Shown here in pieces: positions 24,567-33,726 of a stretch of 64,000 nucleotides of DNA; within the stretch, counting starts at the first letter, position 1, and each line of letters begins with the position of its first letter. The position numbers and the translations under genes were made by a program. The stretch is from UBA10649 sp963793105. Lineage in GTDB: Bacteria > Actinomycetota > Actinomycetes > S36-B12. The stretch covers positions 682,001 through 746,000 of the forward strand of contig CAWBZB010000004.1 of assembly GCA_963793105.1 (NCBI GenBank). The letters are read 5' to 3'. Below the pieces are notes generated by a model that was not told the origin of the DNA, ran no database searches, and was given only the letters and a program-made list of their open reading frames with translations.

Positions 24567-25343
24567 GTGGGCTGGGAATCGTCGGGTCAGGCATGGGGCT
24601 CACGGGCCGTCGACTGGGCGTACTTGTTCGAGCCGTACTCACGGCCCGCGAACGTCGCCGTGCTGGATCGGTGCCAAGTCACGTCTGGGACACGATTGCT
24701 GGATGTGGGGTGCGGCTCGGGGTTCGCGCTCCGAATCGCCGCTGACAGGGGGGCCGTCGTGGCCGGTCTGGATGCGGCAGCCGCGCTGCTCGACATCGCC
24801 CGAGCTCGCACCCCTGACGCGGACCTGCGGCTCGGGGACATGAACGCATTGCCCTGGGACGACGCCTCTTTCGACGTGGTGACCAGCTTCAACTCGATCT
24901 GGGCAGGCTGCGAGCAGGCAATTGCTGAAGCCGAGCGGGTGCTCCGGGTCGGTGGGATGTTTGCGATGACGTTCTGGGGTCCACCCAAGAGGCTCGGACT
25001 TCTGCCCTACTTCATGACCATCGCCGAGAACTCCCCCGAGTCGCACGTCCTCGCGACTATGGGCCAGTCCGACACTGGGCGTCCGGGAGTTGCGGAGGCG
25101 ATGGTCGCGTCGGCCGGGCTGCGTGTCCTTGAACGGGGAGCGGTGCCCGTCACCAACGAGTTCCCCGACCTGGACACGTTCATTCGCGGCGCAGTTGCAG
25201 CCGGGCCATCGTTCCCCGCCATCGAGCAGATTGGCGAGGAGCGCTTCCGGGAGGCACTCAGGGCGGCATACGCGGATGCGTCACAACCCGGCCTCGGACT
25301 CAGGATCACCAGCGAGTTCGGGTGGATCACGGCCGTCAAATAG
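24567..25343 (+). CDS. Class-I SAM-dependent methyltransferase
   Basis: The 258-residue protein starts at GTG 24567 with GGAG upstream. Motif I is LLDVGCGSGFALRIA, then the acidic end of strand 2 (VVAGLDAAA), motif II region LRLGDMNALPWDDASFDVVTSFNS and the post-motif AERVLRVGGMFAMTFWG. The order is that of the UbiE/ubiquinone-type methyltransferases. Acceptor unknown. It is separated from neighbours by long gaps and is probably monocistronic. Confidence 0.9.
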   Translation: MGWESSGQAWGSRAVDWAYLFEPYSRPANVAVLDRCQVTSGTRLLDVGCGSGFALRIAADRGAVVAGLDAAAALLDIARARTPDADLRLGDMNALPWDDASFDVVTSFNSIWAGCEQAIAEAERVLRVGGMFAMTFWGPPKRLGLLPYFMTIAENSPESHVLATMGQSDTGRPGVAEAMVASAGLRVLERGAVPVTNEFPDLDTFIRGAVAAGPSFPAIEQIGEERFREALRAAYADASQPGLGLRITSEFGWITAVK

Positions 25344-25750
25344 CTCTCCCCACGGCAGGCTCACCGTCCTATCCGAACGTCAGCGAGGTGCGCCACGCTC
25401 GGCGGAACATTCATTCCCGACACCCAGGAACTTGAGGAGACAATCGAAGCCGGTTGGAGTGCCCGTGACCGCGGCCTGACCCGAGGTCGGTCAAGCCGCT
25501 CTGACCGAATTGTGCAAGCAGATCAAGCGGGACGCCTCCTAGTCGACCTGTTGGGCTCCAAGTCGTGAGCGTGGCGGGGTGGCCACAGCCTGGCGCCCAA
25601 TCGAGCGGCCTTGCTGGGCAGTCACTTTCATCGGAGATGACATGTTCTGCACCGGCTCGTATTCACGAGGAGCGCTCGCCCGTCTCACTGCTCAGCCGCG
25701 GGTCTCACGCCTCGACGTCTCTTCATCGGACTCAAGATCGACGACGAACG
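25344..25750. other. Gap with a possible gene remnant
   Basis: A plus-strand frame ending at TGA 25566-25568 reads TFIPDTQELEETIEAGWSA and RDRGLTRGRSSRSDRIVQ and then LVDLLGSKS. It has a protein-like composition but no start codon or family I know. The rest shows no gene, hairpin or repeat. Confidence 0.3.
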
Positions 25751-27545
25751 TCAGGTTCCGAGGCAGGATTGCCCTATGAACTTCTGCCAGTGGGCGATCA
25801 GGTCCACTGGGGGCGGGTAGAGGGCCTTCTTGGCCAGCTTGCGGTGTTGGCAGATCCGGACGAGTTCCGCGCGGATCGCCTGTGCTTCCGGCCCGAGGTC
25901 CCCTCCCCGCCAGCGGCTCAGACTGAGCTCAACGCACTCGTCGCGCGGGTAGAGACGGACGAGGAAGTGCCCCCCAGCGTGGTAACCCATCGATGTTGGG
26001 GCTTCAACGGCTTCGCCTCCCCGGGCGAGGACCCACTCGGACAGCCTCTGATGCACTGCTCGAGTGTCCGGTGAGGCCTCACGCAAGTACTGCGCGAAGA
26101 GATTTCCCGTCGTCGCCTTGGTGCGCTCGGCGGCGCTTGTACGTCCGACGATGCGCGGCACCAACGTGCGGTGTCCGTCACCGACGTATTGCGGAACCTC
26201 CATGGCCAGCACCTCGGTGTCGGGCATCCGCTCGTTGAGGAACTCCACGACTCGCTGGAGCTTCCTTGGGGATCGCGTCAGCGAGCACGACCAGACGCAC
26301 GCGCCCCGAGCGAAGGTTCGACTCGACTACCCCCCAGAACTCGTCGGGAGCGAGATCTGCGGTCAACTTCGCGACTTCATCGTTGGCTGCGTCCTCGTCG
26401 CCCAGGCGGGCTACGAGCGATCGGCGGAGCTCGCCCGGAGGCCAGTACTCCATCCCGTTCGCGGCGTAGTCGAGGAGCTGACCGACGACCATCCGACGAA
26501 TCTCCCGGTTCGAGGCCTGCTTGACCTCAATGAGGGTGGGGATTCCCCGGTCGTCCACGAACAGGTGATCCAGGCTGAACCTGCCCGAGCCGTTGGCGTG
26601 GTCAGGGACCTCCATCTCCTTCTTGATGAGCAGGTACCTGCGCTCGCCCAACCCGCCCGTGAGCAACTCAGGGTTCTTGGCGATCACCTCCTGCAGGGCG
26701 GCTACGCCCACACTGATGCTCACCCGGAGGGGACACGCATCGATCTTGGTCAGATCCGCCACCGTCACGCGGAGTCTCTCGATGGTCGCAAGCGCCTCCT
26801 CTTGCGACACGTCCGTCAGAACAAGGCCGAACTCGTCTCCACCGAGGCGCCCGAAGGCGTCGAAGTCACGGATGGCGTGCGTGGTTACGCTGGTCATCGC
26901 CACGAGCGCGGCGTCGCCAGCCGCGTGGCCGCAGGTGTCGTTGATGCGCTTGAGCTCATCGACATCGATGATGGCCAGCACCATCGATCGTGAGTGGCGG
27001 TGGGCACGGTGCACCTCAGGTTCCGCTTTCTCCAGGAACGAGCGTCGATTCGCGACGCCGGTGAGGGGATCCGTGGTCGCCTGAAATCGGAGTTGCTCCT
27101 CCAATTCGCGGCGCAGTGCCTCCGAGCGTTCCCGGGCGGTGACATCTCGAACGGTGTGGATGAATCGCAGCAGCGTGCCATCCTCGTCGAGGACCGGGGC
27201 TGAGTTCAGTTCTCAGTCCCATTCGGTCCCCGAGGCGAGGCTCAGGTAGTGGAGAACGCGATTGGTGGTGTAGTCGCCGCGCAATGCGCGGCTCGACGGC
27301 CACTCGTCGTACGACAGCACTCGTCCGTCCAGCTCGCTCAGTTCCCATCGAACCACCTGTGCAGTCACATCGTCCGCCACCTCGTCCATGGACTGGTACT
27401 CATGCAGTCGCAGCGCGGTCTCGTCGAGCCACACGCCGCTGCCATCCGGCCAGCACTCGGTGAATCCGACGCCAGCACAGCGCATGGCCGCCTCCAGCTT
27501 CCTGCGCTCCATCTCGGCCTCGCGGCCCCTGTCGTCCAGTCCCAT
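25751..27545 (-). pseudogene. PAS - GGDEF - PD-(D/E)XK-like chimera, broken by a stop and a frameshift
   Basis: Reading leftward from ATG 27545, a PAS domain (EAAMRCAGVGFTECWPDG, ending LSLASGTEWD) meets an in-frame TGA at 27215-27213, exactly where a Trp codon would fit (WD-W-ELNSAPV). The same frame continues through the PAS C-cap into a diguanylate cyclase domain with intact I-site (RDFD) and RLGGDEFGL active site. After SISVGVAAL the cyclase is cut short and joins in frame to a different family: RRYLLIKKEMEVPDHANG, SLDHLFVDDRGIPTLIEVKQ (a D...E-x-K nuclease-like core) and VVGQLLDYAANG. At about 26261-26263 one extra base shifts the frame; corrected, it runs IPKELQRVVEFLNERMPDTE to the TGA at 25753-25751. 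The gene is probably inactive. Confidence 0.8.
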
Positions 27546-27618
27546 AGCGCCCCCGTCTCGCCTTCTCTGTAGCCATTGGAGCACCGGGGCGGCGGGGAGT
27601 CCTTGCGGCGGACGAGAA

Positions 27619-27646
27619 GGCCGGGGACGCGCGCGCGTCCCCGGCC
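27619..27646 (-). terminator. Strong intrinsic terminator
   Basis: Perfect 28-bp palindrome, arm GGCCGGGGACGCGC and its complement, beginning 16 nt after the stop (27663) of the surface-protein gene and before the PAS gene. Confidence 0.75.
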
Positions 27647-27662
27647 CTCTGCTGCGCCCGTG

Positions 27663-30273
27663 CTACTCCGCGGGCTCCTCTTCCGTCGGAGGCAGGGTCG
27701 ACTCCTCTTCCCGAGTCGGAGCCACCATGGGCTCGTCGTCGGTCGACGGGACGGAATCCTCGTCGTCCGCTGGCGGCGCGACCGGGTCCTCATCCGTCGG
27801 CGGCAGGACTGCGTCATCCGGAGTCGGTGCTGCACCATCGGGAATCGGTGCGGACTCCCCACCTCGACCAGCGGGACGGAGCCGTCGTCTGCCGGCGGCA
27901 GAACTGCGTCATCATCGGTCAGGGCTGCCGCCTCGTCTGCGGTGGAGTCGGGCTTGCCCGGACCTCCGCCCGGCTTGCCGGCGATCGTGACCAGGTAGTC
28001 CTCGACCTCGCCGCCCGTCACGTGGCCCGTCGCCGGGGTACCAGGGTCGGGGCTGAGGCGGAAGCGAGCGACTGTCAGACCTTTGTAGGGATCAACGGGC
28101 ACCGTGATCTTGACCACGCTGGTGCCGGCCTTGACTGCCTGGTCGGCGACCGCCTCGCCAGCATCATCGAAGTTGCCGTCGCCGTTCCAGTCAATCCACG
28201 CCGCGAGGTAGCCGGGTTCCGTCGCCGTCACGCGGACGTTGGCGGTCTTGCCGGCCACGAACGTGGACAGGTTGACGCCGTCCTCGTCATCGATCCCGGT
28301 GGTGTCGTCCCCGTCGGCATAGGGCCCCGACTGGGTCGACTCCTCGGCGTCCACGCTGTTGAGGGCCAGCGTGGTGATGTCATGCGAGGCCTCGCCGTAG
28401 GACAGCGGGGCATCCCCGTAGTCCATACCTGGATCCGCCGCGCTGATGGTCACCGCGTAGTCCTCGACCTCGCCCACGTTGTCATCACCGGTCAGGATGA
28501 ACCTGGCATAAGTGCCTCCCGCGATGGCACCGACCGGTGCGGTCACATCGAGGCTCGTCGGTGCGGCGACCGTGTCGGCGATCTGCTCGCCCTCGTCGGC
28601 GAAGTCACCGTCGGCGTTCCAGTCGACGTAGGCGTCGAGAGATCCGCCGTTGGCGGTGATGCCGACTGCTGCTTCCTCGCCGGCCACGAATCCGCGGCCG
28701 GAAGCACGTGCCGTCCTCATCGTCGGTGCCGGTGACGTCGTCGCCGGTCCCGTCGAGCGGTGCCTGGGGCTCGGTCTCGGCGTCAGGCATCTCGGCCCCG
28801 AGGTAGGTCTCGCCGAGCACGCGGTACGCGCTGCCGTAGGTAGCTGGCGCATCACCGAAGTCCGACGTCGTCAGGAAGCTCGCCGCCCTCGTACTCGAGG
28901 CGGATCATCACGTCGTAGACCTTGAGCGGCTTCTGGTCGCCCTTGACGTAGAAGGCGACGTCGAAGTCGTCGGTGAGGGTCGTGCCCAGGGCGGTCACGC
29001 AGTCACCGTCGGCGTTCGTGCTCAGGCAGCGATCGGCATCCTCGTCGAGGATCATCTGGCCCGCGACGAAGTCGCCGCCGCGGCACTGACCACGGGTCGT
29101 CCAGCCGGCGCTGTAGGCCAACGGCGACTGCGCGTCGTCCCACCGAGCGTCGTCGGGGTCCTTGCTCCAGTCGAGCAGGTTGATCGTCGTAGTCGCGCAG
29201 TCGCCGACCTCGTACTTGACCGTGCCCTTCTCGTACGGGGGCTCGTCGCACGTGATCGCCGGGATCTCGAGGCTGGGGATGTCCTGGCCGAACTTGTTGG
29301 ACAGCATCCGCCAGCGCGGGCCGGAGACTCAGCTCGCCCAGGGTCGTCATCGGACCGTGGCTGCCCACCAGCGAGCCGTCGGCCGCTCGTAGGCCCACTG
29401 CGAAGGGGTCCCGGTCGATGGTGGTGTACCACGCGTTGCTGAACCCGCCGAGCAGATCGCTGGACGGGGCGCCCGCGAACGCCAGGCTCGGATCGCGCAG
29501 CACGGTGCCCTCGGGGATGAAGTCGCCGTCACCCTCGTAGCACATCCTGGTCGAGAGCCAGCGTGCCGTCCGCGTCCACGGTGTAGTCGGGCAGCAGGCC
29601 GGTGGCGCCCTCGTTCTCCCAGTCCTCGGGGCGGATCTGGTCGTTCGGGTTGTTGGTGACGGCGTGATTGCAGGACGAGCTCGGCCTTGGTCGACCTGGA
29701 AGCCCTTGCTCGCCGCGCCGGGACGTCGTTCCACTCGTCGGGGAGCGGCAGGCTGGTGGCGAACCGGATGTCGGTCGGCCGCTTCACGGCCTGTCCCCAG
29801 CGGTACAGCACCTTGCCGTCGTCCTTCTCGGTGACCGAGTAGTTGCTGCCGAGGTACAGGTCGGTCACGCTGGGGATGACGGAGTCCTCGTTGGGGACGA
29901 GCTGCGCGATGGCGTCGTCGACCTCCTCGGCGTGGTCACCGGGTTGGGCAGCATGTTCGTCGGCGCAGATGGCGACGTCCTGCAGCCGGGACGGACGGCA
30001 GCCCTCAGGTAGTCCTCCTGCAGAGGCCCAGCAGTCGAAGGGCACGGTCTGGAAGCAGGACAGCACCGCCTCCATGACGGTGAAGTGCTCGGTCGAGGCC
30101 TTGACCTCGTTGCCGCCGAGGCCCGCGGCCCAGGTGCCGATCAGGTTGCCGGACTTCAGCGTCGCGGTGTCGGCGTCGGAGAGCTGCAGGCCGGAGCCGT
30201 CGTCGTCGGTGAACTCGCCGACCCAGGAACGCTCGCGCCGACCGACGCAGCGCCGGGAGCGGATCGTCAACAA
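27663..30273 (-). pseudogene. Large GEVED-type surface protein gene with about eight frameshifts
   Basis: Piecing the frames together gives about 850 residues. The N-terminal part reads SGLQLSDADTATLKSGNLIG, FDCWASAGGLPEGCRPSRLQ and VTDLYLGSNYSVTEKDDGKV. A Cys-containing middle follows (ITCDEPPYEKGTVKYEVGDC), then two modules of the DFGDAPxxYG / AWIDWNGDGNFDDAGE / GEVEDYxVTI type found in bacterial adhesins and calcium-binding surface proteins. The tail is acidic and Pro/Thr-rich (PTDEDPVAPPADDEDS). Breaks lie near 27857-27860 (one base lost), 28707, 28862, 29328, 29550, 29670, 29690 and 29715 (one base gained each). The N-terminus and signal peptide are not found; a tandem duplication lies there. 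The reading frames between breaks remain protein-like, so decay, if real, is recent. Confidence 0.75.
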
Positions 30274-30442
30274 CCGTTCACATCACCACTGTCGCCTGCG
30301 CGGCACCGCGTGGAGCACCTTCGAACACGCGGTGCCCAATCGAAACCGCCTCCCGGAGATCGACTCAGGAACGCTCGCGCCGACCGACGAGCGCCGGGAC
30401 GGACCAGCAGACCGTTCACATCACCACTGTCGCCTGCGCGGC
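30224..30442. repeat. Imperfect tandem duplication
   Basis: 30224-30304 and 30366-30442 are near-identical copies. Both start CAGGAACGCTCGCG with CCGACCGACG, and both end with ACCGTTCACATCACCACTG followed by TCGCCTGCGCGGC. They differ by a few single-base indels and are separated by 61 bp of unique sequence. They lie at the broken 5' end of the surface-protein gene. Confidence 0.75.
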
Positions 30443-30842
30443 CGCGTGCGCGCCACGAACGACTCGGTCATCAGTTGCCGTCGCCTTGGCGAGTGATGCA
30501 GAGCGCGATAGGGCCGGCGCATCCGTGCGCTGGCTCCGGGGCACGCTGCGACGGCGTGGCGCAAAACGACGAAGGATGAAGTCCGCTGGCTCGGGCTATT
30601 GACGCGAGCCGTCTGAGCGGTGGGACCCGTCCCCGTGGCGTGAGATGACGACCTGTGCCGCCTCACGAATCGGGGAGGGCATCGGATACGGAATCCGGTT
30701 GTTCTGAATCTGCGCGAGCGCAAGAAGATCCGCTACTGGAGCGCCTCTCTGGTGCCCGCGACGTCTCAAGATGCGGAACCCTGGGATCGGGCATAGCGTT
30801 TTCAGAATGTTTGCTGGGGGCACAACCGAGGAGGTTCCACGC
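30443..30842. other. Non-coding stretch with a degenerate coding-like segment
   Basis: The segment 30647-30705 resembles 22454-22512 (see that entry). Minus-strand text LLALAQIQNNRIPYPMPSPI ending at a stop near 30596 suggests the 3' end of a lost gene. A ribosome site GAGGAGG at 30828-30834 belongs to the next gene. Nothing else is supported. Confidence 0.35.
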
Positions 30843-31058
30843 ATGAAGAGGACACTTGCTGCACTGGGCGCATCGGCCCTGATCTTCGGCTTCGGCGCGG
30901 GCACGGCCCACGCCGAGGGCAATGCCTACGGGAATCAGGTGAAGGCCTGCTACGACGTCCCCAACGTCGGTGTGGCGATGCAGATTGGCCGTGACGCACA
31001 CGGTCCGGGTTTCGGGGCCAAGGCCGCAGCTCTCTCCGCAACGCACTGTTCTTCGTAG
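30843..31058 (+). CDS. Small secreted protein
   Basis: The 71-residue precursor has a classical signal peptide (KRTLAALGASALIFGFGAGTAHA, cleavage after AHA) and a 47-residue mature peptide (EGNAYGNQVKACYDVPNVGV and AMQIGRDAHGPGFGAKAAAL) with two cysteines that could form one disulfide. GAGGAGG lies 8 nt before the ATG at 30843, and a 12-bp-stem terminator follows. No family recognised. Size and secretion fit a surface or signalling peptide. Confidence 0.75.
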   Translation: MKRTLAALGASALIFGFGAGTAHAEGNAYGNQVKACYDVPNVGVAMQIGRDAHGPGFGAKAAALSATHCSS

Positions 31059-31083
31059 TCAACTGCCCGACACCCAAATAGGT

Positions 31084-31117
31084 GCGATGCCCCCGGCCAG
31101 CCGGTCGGGGGCATCGC
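31084..31117. terminator. Intrinsic terminator between convergent genes
   Basis: Perfect 12-bp stem GCGATGCCCCCG ... CGGGGGCATCGC with a 10-nt loop, 26 bp after the small secreted protein gene. Confidence 0.8.
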
Positions 31118-31226
31118 CGCGATCGTGATCGTCGCCGCCGCTCCAACCACGCCCGCCGCCGTGCGCTGGTTGTGCACGTCGATGGAGTCCTGGAAGGAAT
31201 GTCCACGTTGACCCTTCCTTCGCCAG

Positions 31227-31823
31227 CTAGTACGTCACCGTCCCGCCGCTCCAGCTGCTCTTGAACGCCCACGGAATGAAGGGATCAGACGCATCTGTCT
31301 GGTTGGGGAATCCAACCCAGGTCGCAGTGCCGCTCGCATTCTCAAAGCGTCCCGTACTCTGGCAAGCCACGTCGTTCAGCAGGTAGCACTGGTCCTGCGT
31401 GGTGGTCGACATGAAGGTCACCACTGTCGGGTCACCGCCTGGCTCGCTCGACTCGCCGCCGCCGACGTACTCGCCAAAGAGGACGTCACCGTCTTCCGTG
31501 ACGAAGGCGATCTGGCCTTCCTGGGGGCCAGTAGGCGAGTTGCAGTGCGCCGTCTCGATGTGCACCGGTCCGAGTTCGGTCTCGGCCCCATCCGAGCTGG
31601 TGTAGGTGGTGACCTTGTAGTAGTCATCGACGTCCAAGTCCTCGTTGCAGGCCTTGGCATTGGTGAGCCCATCGCGGTTTCCGTTGCCGCCGAACTGCGC
31701 CGTGCCGGTGGTCGACCCCTCGAACGCGTGACTTGAGGGTCCGGCCGATGAGCATGCACCTGCTCCGAGGACAAGGGCAGCGGCCATCAGTGACGCCTGG
31801 ACGATTCTCGTGGAGATCATCAT
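31227..31823 (-). CDS. Lipoprotein with an allene-oxide-cyclase-like barrel pattern
   Basis: The 198-residue precursor has signal and lipobox ending LGAGAC (Cys24). The mature part is rich in short beta strands: GTAQFGGNG, YYKVTTYTSSDG, GQIAFVTEDGDVLFGEYVGG and then STGRFENASGTATWVG. That last element, with the preceding G-D-x-L-x-G-x-Y pattern, resembles secreted AOC/dirigent-like beta-barrels. Cysteines at ACNED, AHCNS, QCYLL and ACQS could form two disulfides. GGGAGG lies just upstream of the paired ATGs at 31823 and 31820; the second has better spacing. Function unknown. Confidence 0.75.
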   Translation of the reverse strand: MMISTRIVQASLMAAALVLGAGACSSAGPSSHAFEGSTTGTAQFGGNGNRDGLTNAKACNEDLDVDDYYKVTTYTSSDGAETELGPVHIETAHCNSPTGPQEGQIAFVTEDGDVLFGEYVGGGESSEPGGDPTVVTFMSTTTQDQCYLLNDVACQSTGRFENASGTATWVGFPNQTDASDPFIPWAFKSSWSGGTVTY

Positions 31824-32067
31824 CGACCTCCCATCTCCCTCGGGGGTTCGCAGCGGCGCTTCTCCACCGCCCGGTCGCCGACACGCAACCCTTGCCCGCC
31901 GCCCCGCACGGCGAAATCCTCACCGAGAGTTCCACCAATCATGGTAGATATCAGATCGCTGATGGGTCAGGGTCCTTCGTCAGGGGACCAAGGTCGCGCT
32001 CGCTTTCGAGGCCGCCGTCAGCGGAGCACCGGGTGCTCGGGTGCCAGGTCACGGACCAGCGGGTACG

Positions 32068-32418
32068 TCATTTTGGGAGCGAACTCGCAGCAAAGTAGGC
32101 CGCCGCGCAGAGCAGGATCTCGTTCTCCCTCTCCAGCCGCCGCTTGTCGCGGCGCACCTGCACGATCTCGGCCTGCTCCGCAGTCGCTAGCCCGTCCTTG
32201 ATCCCGTCATCGACATCGGCTTGCTTCATCTAGCGGCGCACGGTCTCGTCAGCGACCCCGAAATCGATCGCGACCTCCGCGACGCTCTGGTCACCGCGAC
32301 GCGCGACCGTGACCACGTTCCTCTTGAACTCAGGCGGGTACTTCTTCGGCATGACGGACATCCTCCCGCGAGACCACGTCCCGCAATGGAAGGTGACAAC
32401 CAGACTGAGGGCAGTCCC
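32068..32418 (-). mobile_element. IS3-family insertion sequence remnant (orfA with nonsense codon, orfB mostly lost)
   Basis: From ATG 32352, orfA reads MPKKYPPEFKRNVVTVARRG, AEVAIDFGVADETVRR, then TAG (32232-32230) where IS3 orfA proteins have Trp, then MKQADVDDGIKDGLATAEQA, the leucine-zipper part RRLERENEILLCAAAYFA, and a stop at 32070-32068. orfB begins at the overlapping ATG and is lost after about 17 codons (MTYPLVRDLAPEHPVLR). The outer left end is probably near 32418, where GGGACTGCC begins. The same end and first codons appear at 37282-37406. Confidence 0.85.
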
Positions 32419-32485
32419 CACCCTCCTCCGCACCCCCCCTGGGGCTGCACGCCTGCGCCCCCTCCGCGCACTTTCGCGGCGGCAT

Positions 32486-32782
32486 TCAAGCGACGGCCTT
32501 GGGTTTCAACTCCACCGAGAGCGTGGTGTCGAAGGCATTCGCGATGCGCTCGAGGATCGGCAGAGTCGGAGTTGTGCCGCCGGCCTCGAATCGAGCCATG
32601 GCGGGCTGGGTCATGCCGGTGACTTTGGCAAGGTCGCGCTGGCTCCAGCCGCGCTCCTCGCGCAGACCGCGCACCTGCGCGCCCAGTTCGAAGGCGAGTT
32701 TCGCTGCGGCGCAAGCAGCCTCGACTGCCGAGTCGCCCGCACGCGCGGCCTTCACGTCGTCCCATGATGTCCGTACCATCAC
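32486..32782 (-). CDS. HigA-like XRE-family antitoxin
   Basis: The 98-residue protein has a helix-turn-helix of the Cro/CI type: QVRGLREERGWSQRDLAKVT, GMTQPAMARFEAGGTTPTLP, ILERIANAFDTTLSVEL. The N-terminal helix probably contacts the toxin. The ATG at 32782 overlaps the stop of the upstream RelE/HigB-like gene by 4 bp. Toxin before antitoxin is the usual HigBA order. The antitoxin would neutralise the toxin and repress the operon. Confidence 0.88.
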   Translation of the reverse strand: MMVRTSWDDVKAARAGDSAVEAACAAAKLAFELGAQVRGLREERGWSQRDLAKVTGMTQPAMARFEAGGTTPTLPILERIANAFDTTLSVELKPKAVA

Positions 32783-33126
32783 TCCTCCTCGTTCACGATG
32801 TGCTTCGCCTCGATGCAGGCCATCATCGCCTTCCTCGCCCGTGCCACCTCTGCCCGATCCCTGTCCCTGGTCTTGGCGAAGACCGTCAGCAGGATGATCC
32901 GACGACCGGGTGCGATCCAGTACGCGATCCGCATCGCCCGGCGACCCAGGTCGAAACGAAGCTCGCGCAACTTGCCGTCCAACTGCTTGGTGTACGGCTC
33001 GGACAGCAGGACACCCCGCTCGGCCAAGAGATCAACGTAGAACGCCGCACGACCGAACTCGGCACCCGAGAGCCGTTCAGTCCAATCCCGGACCTCCGGC
33101 ACAAGCTCCACCGAGCCCCAAGACAT
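32779..33126 (-). CDS. HigB/RelE-type toxin
   Basis: The 115-residue protein matches the Gp49-like HigB group: SVELVPEVRDWTERLSGAEF, the strand KQLDGKLRELRFDLGRRAMRIAYWI, then RRIILLTVFAKTRDRDRAEVARA. The conserved basic K/R pairs and the F-x-K-x-x-x motif are those of ribosome-dependent mRNA interferases. No strong ribosome site precedes the ATG at 33126. Direct ATCACT repeats at about 33129-33144 could be an operator. It is coupled to the downstream antitoxin. Confidence 0.86.
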   Translation of the reverse strand: MSWGSVELVPEVRDWTERLSGAEFGRAAFYVDLLAERGVLLSEPYTKQLDGKLRELRFDLGRRAMRIAYWIAPGRRIILLTVFAKTRDRDRAEVARARKAMMACIEAKHIVNEEE

Positions 33127-33342
33127 ACCATCACTGCTATCACTCGCGGTGGTTCAGTCCGCCCCTGAGAACTTGCGCCATCGGCCGCCCTCGCCACTGA
33201 TGAGATGGGACTGCTGTCGTCTGGTTGCCACGCGTTGTGACGCCGTAGCGGCTGACTGCTGCGAAATTGCGAGGTGCCGGGACGCCTCACACCGTTGATT
33301 GGGTACGCCATCGATATCGCCGTGCGCGCGACTCAGTCGCCG

Positions 33343-33362
33343 AGGATCCCCGAAACGACGAA
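33343..33362. repeat. 20-bp direct repeat, left copy
   Basis: AGGATCCCCGAAACGACGAA, identical to 37962-37981 close to tRNA-Met. The two copies bracket 4.6 kb of accessory genes. It could be an attachment-like or terminator-derived duplication. Confidence 0.6.
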
Positions 33363-33367
33363 CGCCA

Positions 33368-33688
33368 CATGGCCAGCTGGGCGTCCTTGTGCCCCGCCGC
33401 GCCGGGGCCAGAGCGGGCGGCTGGGCGCTGCCCGGCCGGTTCCGGCGCGAACGCGAGACCCTGGCCGACGCCGTGGAACGGACCCTCGAAGACAAGTGCC
33501 ACCTGAACTCCGGTGACCTCGCCGGGCGGATGCCACGGCAGTTGCACGTCTTCGACGACCCCGATCGCGACGACCGCGGGTGGGTGCTGTCCATCGCCCA
33601 CCCGCTGGTGCTCCCGTTCGAGCGACTGCTAGGGACAGGAACCGTCGCTTCGCTCCTCCCAAATCCTGGCGCCTCAGCCAAGAAATGA
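33368..33688 (+). pseudogene. Fragment of a NrtR-like Nudix-fold gene
   Basis: In one open frame the text QLGVLVPRRAGARAGGWALPGRF, ETLADAVERTLEDKCHL, PRQLHVFDDPDRDDRGWVL and SIAHPLVLPFERL matches the middle of Nudix proteins with the degenerate box seen in NrtR-type regulators. The N-terminal strand and the C-terminal wing are missing and the ends are unrelated text, so it is a truncated remnant. Confidence 0.7.
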
Positions 33689-33726
33689 CGAAGGGACCGA
33701 CCCTTCGGGCCGGTCCCTTCGTCATT
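33684..33726. terminator. Long-stem terminator
   Basis: Perfect 16-bp arms AATGACGAAGGGACCG and CGGTCCCTTCGTCATT around an 11-nt loop that itself pairs as CCC-TTC-GGG. The core GACGAAGGG is shared with the hairpin next to tRNA-Met (37974-38013). Confidence 0.8.

Noticed and set aside
30421..30723. Minus-strand 100-codon frame in the duplicated region
   Set aside because: Arg-rich composition without motifs; lies in a decayed stretch.
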